Origin: Bacteroidaceae bacterium
Lineage (GTDB): Bacteria > Bacteroidota > Bacteroidia > Bacteroidales > Bacteroidaceae
Direction of reading: 5' to 3'
Assembly (NCBI GenBank): GCA_024683455.1
Contig: JAIKYE010000002.1
Location: 1-64,000, forward strand
DNA: 64,000 bases
The notes beneath the pieces are model-generated. The model saw only the letters and a list, made by a program, of their open reading frames with translations, searched no databases and was not told the origin of the DNA. Positions within the stretch are counted from its first letter, which is position 1. Every line of letters begins with the position of its first letter. Both the position numbers and the translations under genes were made by a program. This document shows positions 47,626 to 56,055 of the stretch, in pieces.

Positions 47626-49656
47626 CTACTTCAGATGATAGTCCCAAATACCATATACCTCCGTACTTATCTCGCCCAAATTAGGCGACCAGCCCGTCTG
47701 AGCTGTCTGTATCTTAACGAAATTGATATAATCCAAATTAGCAGGTTCTCCCGTAGCTGTCATAGCATTGCTTATCTTATAATAACCCATGGCCATATCA
47801 GCATCAAACTTACGGTTCTTAAAGTAGTCGGATCCCCAATTGTCTGCATAGCCCCATGCAAAGGGAGGCTCCATGGTGTAGTAATTTTCATAAGTATGGG
47901 TATCCTTCAGACGAGAGCCATAATAGGTACGATATTCACGTCCCTGTGCATCACGGTCGGTAGGGACCCAGTCTTGCCAGTAAGAAGGATGCTGGTTCCA
48001 CGTCTTCATGTAAGGAACAATACCGCCCCCCCCTTGATTATCAGTCCATTCAATATTTTTCTCGGGGCCTGTGGGCTTATAATAAGTAATGGCATAATTA
48101 AGCGTATGATTTTCTGTACCATATTCACTACCACGGAGTTCATACCATGTATCGTTGGGCAACCCGTCACCATTTTCATCCTTCATCACCCAGATGATTC
48201 CCGGTTCCGACTGGTAATCAAACGGATTACCTTTGATAACCAAATCATAGTCCCCCTGACTATTACGAACATTGTGTTTGAATCCAGCCACCACATAGCC
48301 ACCTTGAGCGCCCAAACTTATCATGTATTTCTTACGGAAATGTTTAAGTGCACGTTGACAAGCTTCCTGCATAGTAGCACCTGCAAAGATAAAGTCGCCT
48401 ACTAATGAATAACCGTTGACCTGGTGTCCTGGGGCTGGCATGAACTCAAAGACGGTATCAACTAAGGCTGGACTATATACCAGATCCTCCTCCACATCAT
48501 CTTCCATCTCTGCTTCCGATTTCTTGCAGAAAGCAAAATGATTAGGAGTGATACCTACGCGGAACTGATCCAGCAATTCACCACTGGCACTATAACGATA
48601 CACCATACCGCTCTGACAGTAATCAATCGCATCGGCCACGTACACCTCGTCATTCTGTGGATTCACCCCTAAACCATACAAAAAGTTGCGTTTACCATTG
48701 GTCACAGGAGCCTTTATAAAGGGCTCTGTGGGGAATGTTTCATCTGAAATGTTCATACGATAGACATCATTGTCAAGAATGTACAATACTTCGCCAGCAC
48801 CATTGATGGCCAACTGGACGTTGGCTTCGTCTGTACAAAGAGGGATGTCTAATTCTATACGTTGCGTCAGCGCATTTATACGGTAAAGATGGGGAATATT
48901 ATCGCCAAAGCCCTCTCCTTCCATCTTATAACCGCCATCCGTAATTACCCATAATTTACCAGCAGCATCAATAGCCATACTTTTGGGCTGCCAGCTACTA
49001 AGTTCGATGGTGTTTACCAGTTCATCTTTTTCAGAGTCTATCACCAACAATTTATTACAGTAGCTCCAACAATTCACAAACACATATCGACCAAACTGCA
49101 CCATCTCTTCTGTAGAAGAATAATCGTTCATGGTGATGCCATCAACCTTTATGCTTCCCTTATACTGCATGGTCTGTGGGTCAAAGATATTGATGTAGGG
49201 AGAATAAAGATCTGTTACATAAGCTTTATCCTTGTAGACTTTATGAATATAGCGGGGATTGATAATGTTATTGTCTGCCGTAGCAGTCAGTCGCCCCTTC
49301 ACCTTAAAAGTCTTCTCATCTAACGCCCATATAACACCCGAGTTTTCCACGGCTATGTAAATGGTTCCGTCAAAAATGCAAATACTCTGCCCGACATCTC
49401 CCAACTTGGCATCGTTTATCCTACGAAAAACACCGTTCTCTACAGTTTTATCTACGGGATTATAGTAAGAGAGGCTGCTGTTTCCTGCATTAAAGGAGCC
49501 TTCACACAAAATAAGCACACCGCCATCAACTACAGGATTGGTGGGGGAGATAGGACCAGAACCCTCAGGTTCTATAACCGCCTCAGAATTAGAACATGCT
49601 GCCATCAGCACCAAGGCCAACAGCAGCATGAGTTTATTTAATCGACTATTTGACAA
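47626..49656 (-). CDS. YncE-like beta-propeller surface lipoprotein with an additional C-terminal domain (BtuG-like candidate)
   Basis: LMAACSNSEA lipobox; propeller-like repeats in the first ~370 aa; extra ~290-aa C-terminal region; next to TonB receptor and riboswitch. Confidence 0.75.
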   Translation of the reverse strand: MSNSRLNKLMLLLALVLMAACSNSEAVIEPEGSGPISPTNPVVDGGVLILCEGSFNAGNSSLSYYNPVDKTVENGVFRRINDAKLGDVGQSICIFDGTIYIAVENSGVIWALDEKTFKVKGRLTATADNNIINPRYIHKVYKDKAYVTDLYSPYINIFDPQTMQYKGSIKVDGITMNDYSSTEEMVQFGRYVFVNCWSYCNKLLVIDSEKDELVNTIELSSWQPKSMAIDAAGKLWVITDGGYKMEGEGFGDNIPHLYRINALTQRIELDIPLCTDEANVQLAINGAGEVLYILDNDVYRMNISDETFPTEPFIKAPVTNGKRNFLYGLGVNPQNDEVYVADAIDYCQSGMVYRYSASGELLDQFRVGITPNHFAFCKKSEAEMEDDVEEDLVYSPALVDTVFEFMPAPGHQVNGYSLVGDFIFAGATMQEACQRALKHFRKKYMISLGAQGGYVVAGFKHNVRNSQGDYDLVIKGNPFDYQSEPGIIWVMKDENGDGLPNDTWYELRGSEYGTENHTLNYAITYYKPTGPEKNIEWTDNQGGGGIVPYMKTWNQHPSYWQDWVPTDRDAQGREYRTYYGSRLKDTHTYENYYTMEPPFAWGYADNWGSDYFKNRKFDADMAMGYYKISNAMTATGEPANLDYINFVKIQTAQTGWSPNLGEISTEVYGIWDYHLK

Positions 49657-49708
49657 TTTGCGATTATCTATTTACCTCTCACTGTCTAAGGGAGAGGGTG
49701 AAAAAGCA

Positions 49709-50470
49709 TTATTTCTTAATCACCACATTATCCAATGCAACATACATAGGAGCCTTCATACCATAGAGACTGCTGTCGTTGCTGTCCATTGAGAAACTCA
49801 GGCTGTCCACAGCACCCAAGGTAGTCATGTCTGTCGTAATCCAATAATTCAGGAAGCTGCCATCCTTAGCCAAACCAACAGTCACCAAACCTGTAGCCTC
49901 ACCAGCCTTATAACCGGTAATCTCCAAGTTACAATAGTCGCCCTTCTGTGTCAATGCTCTTGCATAGCCAGCACCATCGCCATTTTTGGCAACAGACAAG
50001 AAATAAGTAGTACCAATAAAGTCCATTGATTTAATAACACGAGCCTTACTGTCTGCAAACTTCATACCAGCCTCACAATAAACTACACAGAAGTTCTTAC
50101 TGCCGTTGCTTACAGGAACGGCCAACTGAACATTGTAGTCACGTGGTTCACTGATATTCTCGTCTATATAGTTACTGATAGCACTACCGCCCTCGGCAAA
50201 GCCATATGTACCGCCCCATGCATTGGACATGTAACCTGTAAATTGAGTAGTGACATCACACCATCCATAATTCTTGGCATCTGCACCATATAACTGGCTG
50301 CCACCATACTGAGGAGCATCAATCAAAGCATCCCAATAAGAACCCTCAAAGGTTACGGTCTGAGTGTCCTCACCCAGAGTCTGAGGATTAAAGTCAGGGT
50401 CGTTACTCTCACAAGCCGTGAACATTACACCTACACAAAGCAAGCCTGCGAATAAACTGTTTTTTTTCAT
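49709..50470 (-). CDS. DUF4465-like lipoprotein, first gene after the riboswitch
   Basis: MFTACESNDPD lipobox; FEGSYWDALIDAPQYGGSQLYG; KNFCVVYCEAG; SVAKNGDGAGYARAL; YVALDNVVIKK C-terminus. Confidence 0.75.
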   Translation of the reverse strand: MKKNSLFAGLLCVGVMFTACESNDPDFNPQTLGEDTQTVTFEGSYWDALIDAPQYGGSQLYGADAKNYGWCDVTTQFTGYMSNAWGGTYGFAEGGSAISNYIDENISEPRDYNVQLAVPVSNGSKNFCVVYCEAGMKFADSKARVIKSMDFIGTTYFLSVAKNGDGAGYARALTQKGDYCNLEITGYKAGEATGLVTVGLAKDGSFLNYWITTDMTTLGAVDSLSFSMDSNDSSLYGMKAPMYVALDNVVIKK

Positions 50471-50499
50471 TGTTGTTGTTATTTTTAATTTTGGTTCTT

Positions 50500-50617
50500 T
50501 TTACGTCCTCGCGTTTTTCCGTACCGGGAAGCCCTTGTAGCAAATACTCTGACTCATCCTTTCAGACTCACAGTTGCGGGACAGTTCCAGATTTACACTG
50601 GATTCCTCTGCTATAAA
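50500..50617 (-). ncRNA. Cobalamin riboswitch
   Basis: Minus strand contains GGAATCCAGTGTAAATCTGGAACTGTCCCGCAACTGTGA, the cobalamin riboswitch core, upstream of a B12-type uptake operon. Confidence 0.9.
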
Positions 50618-50624
50618 GGCATTG

Positions 50625-50656
50625 CAAAGATAAAGAGTTTTAACGAAAGCACCAAA
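50625..50656 (-). promoter_or_regulatory. Promoter of the riboswitch-controlled operon
   Basis: Minus strand TTTG, 20 nt, TATCTTTG (-7 at 50625-50632), just upstream of the riboswitch. Confidence 0.7.
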
Positions 50657-50770
50657 TATTAAAATAGAAAAACTTGAATACAAACCTTTTTCTTCTTCCT
50701 TATTAGTTCCAGAAGTCTCTAGAATGGAGACAAATCTTTAACGAAAAAAGAAAGAAAAACTTACATTTCC

Positions 50771-50801
50771 TTTGCATTTAGCTCAAAAATTCATACCTTT
50801 G
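50771..50801 (+). promoter_or_regulatory. Bacteroidota-type promoter of asnA
   Basis: TTTG (50771-50774), 19 nt, TACCTTTG (50794-50801). Confidence 0.8.
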
Positions 50802-50841
50802 CACACAATTTTGATACAGAATCACAAATAGCGCAAACAAA

Positions 50842-51879
50842 ATGAGCAAACTAGAGAAGCCAACAAACTATAAAGCACTGCTGGATTTGAAGCAGACAGA
50901 GTTGGCCATAAAAAAGATAAAGGACTTCTTCTTGAGCAGTCTAAGCACCGAACTGAGACTTCGCCGTGTCACAGCCCCCCTTTTTGTTTTAAGAGGTCTT
51001 GGCTTGAACGACGACCTAAACGGTATAGAGCGCCCTGTCAACTTCCCTATTAAGGATATGAATGAGGCTACAGCTGAGGTGGTTCACTCTTTGGCTAAAT
51101 GGAAAAGGGTAACATTGGCAGAGTACCAGATAGACCCAGGATTTGGCATTGTAACCGACATGAATGCCATCCGTGCGGACGAAGAAATGGACAACATACA
51201 CAGTCTGTACGTTGACCAATGGGACTGGGAACGCGTCATCAAGCCAGAAGACAGAAACATAGCTTTTTTGAAAAAGATTGTAAATAAGATATACAGCACT
51301 ATCTTACGCACAGAATTTTTTATCTGCGAGACTTACCCGCAATTGAAACACTTTCTTCCAGAGGATGTATTTTTTATTCATAGCGAGGAACTGGTTAGGA
51401 TGTACCCCGATAAGACTGCAAAGGAACGCGAAGATCTTATCTGCAAAAAATACGGTGCCGTGTTCATTATGGGCATTGGCGGTAAGTTGAGCGATGGAAA
51501 GGAGCATGACCTACGAGCTCCCGACTATGATGACTGGAGCACGCCCAACGAGGATGGCTTCTTAGGCCTGAACGGTGACCTGCTAATTTGGTATCCCGTC
51601 CTAAAACGCAGTATTGAATTGAGTAGCATGGGAATCCGCGTTGACAAAGAGGCCCTGGAACGCCAGTTGAAAATCCAAGGCAAAGAGGAACGGAAGCAAC
51701 TGTACTTCCATCAACGCTTGCTGAACGGAACTCTCCCCTTGAGCATCGGAGGTGGTATAGGCCAAAGCCGCCTGTGTATGATTCTTCTTCACAAAGCTCA
51801 CATTGGCGAGACACAGTCCAGTATCTGGCCAGATAACATGCGCAAAGAATGCAAAGAAGCCGGCATGATATTAATTTAG
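50842..51879 (+). CDS. asnA: Aspartate--ammonia ligase
   Basis: LDLKQTELAIKKIKDFFLSSLSTELRLRRVTAPLFV; HSLAKWKRVTLAEY; DQWDWERVI; LPLSIGGGIGQSRLCMILLHKAHIGE. Confidence 0.97.
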   Translation: MSKLEKPTNYKALLDLKQTELAIKKIKDFFLSSLSTELRLRRVTAPLFVLRGLGLNDDLNGIERPVNFPIKDMNEATAEVVHSLAKWKRVTLAEYQIDPGFGIVTDMNAIRADEEMDNIHSLYVDQWDWERVIKPEDRNIAFLKKIVNKIYSTILRTEFFICETYPQLKHFLPEDVFFIHSEELVRMYPDKTAKEREDLICKKYGAVFIMGIGGKLSDGKEHDLRAPDYDDWSTPNEDGFLGLNGDLLIWYPVLKRSIELSSMGIRVDKEALERQLKIQGKEERKQLYFHQRLLNGTLPLSIGGGIGQSRLCMILLHKAHIGETQSSIWPDNMRKECKEAGMILI

Positions 51880-51910
51880 TTTAGAGTTTTGTGTTTAGAG
51901 TATAAGGAAA

Positions 51911-51947
51911 AAGACCTTAGGGACGCCAAGCTCCTAAGGTTTTTATT
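51911..51947 (+). terminator. Intrinsic terminator after asnA
   Basis: ACCTTAGG...CCTAAGGT stem followed by TTTTATT. Confidence 0.85.
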
Positions 51948-51970
51948 ATAATCAATTATTTATTAACAAA

Positions 51971-54010
51971 ATGTACAACAAACAGACAAGAAAGCCAAAA
52001 GCCATCACTTGGAAGCAGTTTGCCCACAAAGGCTATTGCGCTTTTGCCAGCCTGAGAAAGGAAGTACGCATAGGTGTGCTTAGCATTGCCACTCTGGGTG
52101 TTGCTGCCCAAGCCGAAGCAATGGCCGGCACCACCAAGATGCAGAACCCCAAAACAGATGCGGTGGAAGACGAGCAGGAGATGAGCGAGGTGACCGTAAG
52201 CGGCACCATGGCACCGCTGACTCAATTACAGTCAGCACGAATCGTGAGTGTACTCACTCGCCAGGACATTGAACAGGCGGGGGTACAAAGTATCAACGAT
52301 CTATTTAAGTTAGCTACCGGTGTAGATGTCCGGCAACGCGGTAGCTTTGGTATTCAAACGGACATAAGTATTGACGGAGGCATCTTTGAACAAATTACCC
52401 TATTACTCAATGGTGTCAACATCAACAACCCTCAGACAGGGCATCTTTCGGCAGACTTCCCCGTAAGCGTTAACGACATTGAGCGCATAGAGATACTCGA
52501 AGGCGCAGCCAGTCGCGTATATGGCGGTCAGAGTTTTGGCGGCGCCATAAATATTGTCACCCGCCACGAGGAAGGCAAGAACGTAGAAGTAGGACTACAA
52601 GGTGGAAGTTTCGGCACCATAGAGTCTGATGCCCGTTTCGGTTTTACCATTAAAGGTGTTAACAACAGAATCAGCGGAGGAGGCGGAAGAAGCGACGGCG
52701 GAACCACCAACAGCAACTGGGGAAAAGGACAATTCTTTTATCAAGGAGACTACAGCAACAACCAGCTAAACCTTGACTGGCAGTTTGGTTTCTGCAAGAA
52801 AGACTATGGTGCCAATACATTCTATAGCGCTGCCTACCCCAACCAGTTTGAACGGAACGAACGTTACCTATTATCGGTAAGCGCAGAAACTAAGGGCAAA
52901 TTCCATTTTACGCCGCAGGTGTATTGGAACCATAGCTACGACAATTTTGAACTGATTCGGAACGAGCGCTTTGGCGAAAACTTTCATCAGACAGATGTGT
53001 ATGGGCTGAAGGCCGGCGGCCACTTTAACTGGGTGGGCGGAAAGACTGCCCTTTGTGCAGAAATGCGGCACGAAGGAGTTCTGAGCACCAACTTAGGAAG
53101 GGATCTGAAGCCAGAACAACATGTGAGCGTTGGAGGCGAAGATGATATATTCTACACAAAACAGGACGACCGCACAACGGTATCTTTCAACGTAGAACAT
53201 AACATACTGCTCAAGCATTGGACCCTATCAGCAGGTTTGTTGGCCAGCATGACAACCAGCGTTGACCACAAGTTCCGCTTTTATCCGGGTGTGGACATAG
53301 CTTATAAACCAGATGACCACTGGAAGATATCCCTCTCTTACAATAAGGGATTCCGACTTCCCACATTTACCGACTTGTACTACAAAAGCGTGACCCTTGA
53401 GGGTAACAAGGGGCTGAAACCTGAAAACAATCATTCTGTACAGATAGGAGGTCAGTTTCAGGGAAACGGGTATACGGGAACAATTCGCGCCTTCTACCAC
53501 AGGGGTAACAATATGATTGACTGGGTGATGTACACACCAGAAGACACCTACCACAGTGCCGCATTCCAATTGGACAATATAGGCGTGCAAGTTGAAGGCC
53601 GTTTCAATTTTGACCAGATAACAGGCAAAGATGCGTGGATAAAGAATCTGACACTAGGCTATACACACATTTATCAAAAAAGAAACGACGACACAGATAT
53701 TTACAAAAGCAACTATGCCATGGAATATCTGAGGAATAAATTTACAGCAAGCCTGAACCATAAAATATGGAGCCACCTAGCCGCCACATGGAGCATCCGG
53801 CTACAAGACCGAACAGGAAGCTACATCAGCGCAGGGAAGTTGAAAAGCTACGATACGTATGCCACGCTAGACCTGAAATTGCAATGGACAGCACCCCATT
53901 ACAATATATTTGTCCAAGGCACCAATATCACCAACAAAAAGTATTACGACCTTGGAAATGTCCCCCAACCAGGCATTTGGATAATGGCAGGTGCAAGGTG
54001 GAAGTTGTAG
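51971..54010 (+). CDS. TonB-dependent receptor with extended N-terminal signal region
   Basis: Plug: VSVLTRQDIEQAGVQSINDLFKLATGVDVRQRG...ERIEILEGAASRVYGGQSFGGAINIVT; C-terminal barrel NKKYYDLGNVPQPGIWIMAGARWKL. Confidence 0.93.
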   Translation: MYNKQTRKPKAITWKQFAHKGYCAFASLRKEVRIGVLSIATLGVAAQAEAMAGTTKMQNPKTDAVEDEQEMSEVTVSGTMAPLTQLQSARIVSVLTRQDIEQAGVQSINDLFKLATGVDVRQRGSFGIQTDISIDGGIFEQITLLLNGVNINNPQTGHLSADFPVSVNDIERIEILEGAASRVYGGQSFGGAINIVTRHEEGKNVEVGLQGGSFGTIESDARFGFTIKGVNNRISGGGGRSDGGTTNSNWGKGQFFYQGDYSNNQLNLDWQFGFCKKDYGANTFYSAAYPNQFERNERYLLSVSAETKGKFHFTPQVYWNHSYDNFELIRNERFGENFHQTDVYGLKAGGHFNWVGGKTALCAEMRHEGVLSTNLGRDLKPEQHVSVGGEDDIFYTKQDDRTTVSFNVEHNILLKHWTLSAGLLASMTTSVDHKFRFYPGVDIAYKPDDHWKISLSYNKGFRLPTFTDLYYKSVTLEGNKGLKPENNHSVQIGGQFQGNGYTGTIRAFYHRGNNMIDWVMYTPEDTYHSAAFQLDNIGVQVEGRFNFDQITGKDAWIKNLTLGYTHIYQKRNDDTDIYKSNYAMEYLRNKFTASLNHKIWSHLAATWSIRLQDRTGSYISAGKLKSYDTYATLDLKLQWTAPHYNIFVQGTNITNKKYYDLGNVPQPGIWIMAGARWKL

Positions 54011-54025
54011 AAAATTCTTCAATTA

Positions 54026-54057
54026 TTTTGTATTCCGCTCACTTAATCGTATCTTTG
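54026..54057 (+). promoter_or_regulatory. Bacteroidota-type promoter of the amidase gene
   Basis: TTTTG (54026-54030), 19 nt, TATCTTTG (54050-54057). Confidence 0.8.
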
Positions 54058-54075
54058 CAGAAAAATTAAACCAAA

Positions 54076-54822
54076 GTGAGTAGAATTATCACATTATTAA
54101 TAGGTGTATGCCTGAGTGTCAGCGCTCAAGCATACACCATTTGTATAGATGCCGGACATGGCGGGAAAGACGCAGGAGCATTGGGATTCTTCAGCAAAGA
54201 AAAGAACATAAACCTTTCTGTTGCTTTGGAACTGGGAAGACTAATAGAGCAGAACTGCCCTGGAACAAAAGTTGTCTATACACGTAAGACAGACGTCTTT
54301 GTGGAGTTACACGAACGTGCCCATATTGCAAACAAGGCAAAAGCCGATTTATTTATCAGCATACATGCTAACAGCACCGCAGCAGGAACGAAGGGGACTA
54401 ATGCCATTGGAACAGAAACCTACACATTAGGTATGCACCGTGCAGCAGAGAACCTAGAAGTGGCCAAACGAGAGAATACCGTCATTACGTTGGAAAGCAA
54501 CTTTGAGCAAAAATATGAAGGTTTCGACCCTAAGAGCAGTGAAAGTTACATTATCTTTGAGCTGATGCAGGATCAAAACATGGCTGCCAGCGTGGGATTC
54601 GCCAAAGAAATACAGAAACAATTCCGAACAACAGCCAAAAGAACCGACAGGGGCGTACATCAGGCAGGACTTCTGGTACTTGCCCGGACCAGCATGCCTG
54701 CTGTATTGGTAGAATTAGGCTATATAAACAACCGCGTTGAAGAACAATACATGAACTCAAAAGAAGGTATTGCAGCATTGGCAAAAAGCCTTTACAACGC
54801 ATTTGTCGCATACAAAAAATAG
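54076..54822 (+). CDS. N-acetylmuramoyl-L-alanine amidase
   Basis: GTG start; ICIDAGHGGKDAGALG, RTDRGVHQAGLLVLARTSMPAVLVELGYINN Amidase_3 motifs. Confidence 0.95.
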   Translation: MSRIITLLIGVCLSVSAQAYTICIDAGHGGKDAGALGFFSKEKNINLSVALELGRLIEQNCPGTKVVYTRKTDVFVELHERAHIANKAKADLFISIHANSTAAGTKGTNAIGTETYTLGMHRAAENLEVAKRENTVITLESNFEQKYEGFDPKSSESYIIFELMQDQNMAASVGFAKEIQKQFRTTAKRTDRGVHQAGLLVLARTSMPAVLVELGYINNRVEEQYMNSKEGIAALAKSLYNAFVAYKK

Positions 54823-54828
54823 GCCAAG

Positions 54829-55710
54829 ATGAAGAAAGAAGTTAAAATTGGAATCACAGGAGTAATAGCACTCATCATTTTATTTCTCGGCATTAACTTT
54901 CTAAAAGGAAAGAGCCTATTTTCCTCTACCAGCACATATTACATCAAGTTTGCTAATGCCAAAGGATTAAGCAAAAGCAGTAATGTTTATGCTGATGGAT
55001 ATAACGTGGGTGTTGTCAGTGATATAATTTACGACTTTGAACATCCAGGAACGGTACTGGTTGAGATAAGTACCAACAAAGACTTGCGCATTCCCAAAGG
55101 CAGCAGCGCCAAACTGGATGAAGCTGTTTTGGGCGGATGCACCCTGAATATGCTACTTGCCACCAATCTTACAGATGCATACCATCCAGGAGACACCATT
55201 GAAGGTTCCGATTCACAGGGCATGATGGCAAAGGCTGCCAGCATGATGCCGCAAGTAGAACAGGTAGTAGCAAGAGTAGACACACTCATCGCCACACTGA
55301 ACAAACTAACATCAGATCCAAATCTACCACTGATTATTCAAAACGCAGAACTGATAACAGAAAATCTGAACAAAAGTACACGGGAGTTGAACTACATTCT
55401 CGAGAACAATGTACCTCAACTTACCAATACATTCAACAAGGTGGGCGAAAATGCCATCACACTTACCAATCATCTGAACTGCCTGAATCTCCAAGCAACC
55501 CTTGACAGCGTAAACACCACCATCAGCAGCGTACACCTGTTGATGAACCAGATACAAAGCCCACAAGGCTCATTAGGTCTGCTCATGAGAGACCCAGGTC
55601 TGTACAACAACATGAACCATACTGTTCAGAGTGCAGACAGCCTTGTCACCGACCTAAAAGCTAACCCCAAAAGGTATGTTCACTTTTCTATTTTTGGGAA
55701 GAAGAAATAA
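54829..55710 (+). CDS. MlaD/MCE-family protein
   Basis: KIGITGVIALIILFLGINFLKGKSLFSSTSTYYIKFANAKGLSKSSNVYADGYNVGVVSDI MCE domain. Confidence 0.9.
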   Translation: MKKEVKIGITGVIALIILFLGINFLKGKSLFSSTSTYYIKFANAKGLSKSSNVYADGYNVGVVSDIIYDFEHPGTVLVEISTNKDLRIPKGSSAKLDEAVLGGCTLNMLLATNLTDAYHPGDTIEGSDSQGMMAKAASMMPQVEQVVARVDTLIATLNKLTSDPNLPLIIQNAELITENLNKSTRELNYILENNVPQLTNTFNKVGENAITLTNHLNCLNLQATLDSVNTTISSVHLLMNQIQSPQGSLGLLMRDPGLYNNMNHTVQSADSLVTDLKANPKRYVHFSIFGKKK

Positions 55711-55862
55711 CACTTATTTTAATTTCATTCAAATAAGCAATCCTTTGCATTCTATTTCACACAAAAAAGAATAAGAGCTTTTATTATTGTAAGTTACGCA
55801 TAATTTGCGTTAAAAAAATAATATCACAGTTCTTTTTCCATTTCTTGCTGAAAAACAAAAAG

Positions 55863-55924
55863 TTACAGTTATACAAGGCATATATTTAAAGAATCTTTAT
55901 CTATAATTCCTTTCATAACTGTAA
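55863..55924. repeat. 10-bp perfect inverted repeat upstream of dnaA
   Basis: TTACAGTTAT (55863-55872) and ATAACTGTAA (55915-55924). Confidence 0.75.
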
Positions 55925-56055
55925 TACAGAAAGTTAAATAAGCAAAGAGGCTATTTTAACTAAAATAAGGAATTTGGTCAAAAAGTGAAAAAGACTTAAC
56001 TTTGCATTCGCTAAATATGCCAAACGATATAACACATTTTACCTAAAATAGAAAA

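Noticed and set aside
47635-48405. 256-aa plus-strand ORF antisense to the propeller lipoprotein
   Set aside because: Contained in a well-supported gene, no domain signal or separate promoter evidence.
55711-56055. Chromosomal origin (oriC) next to dnaA
   Set aside because: AT-rich, but I found no clear DnaA boxes and no dnaN or other typical origin neighbours; needs whole-chromosome GC skew.
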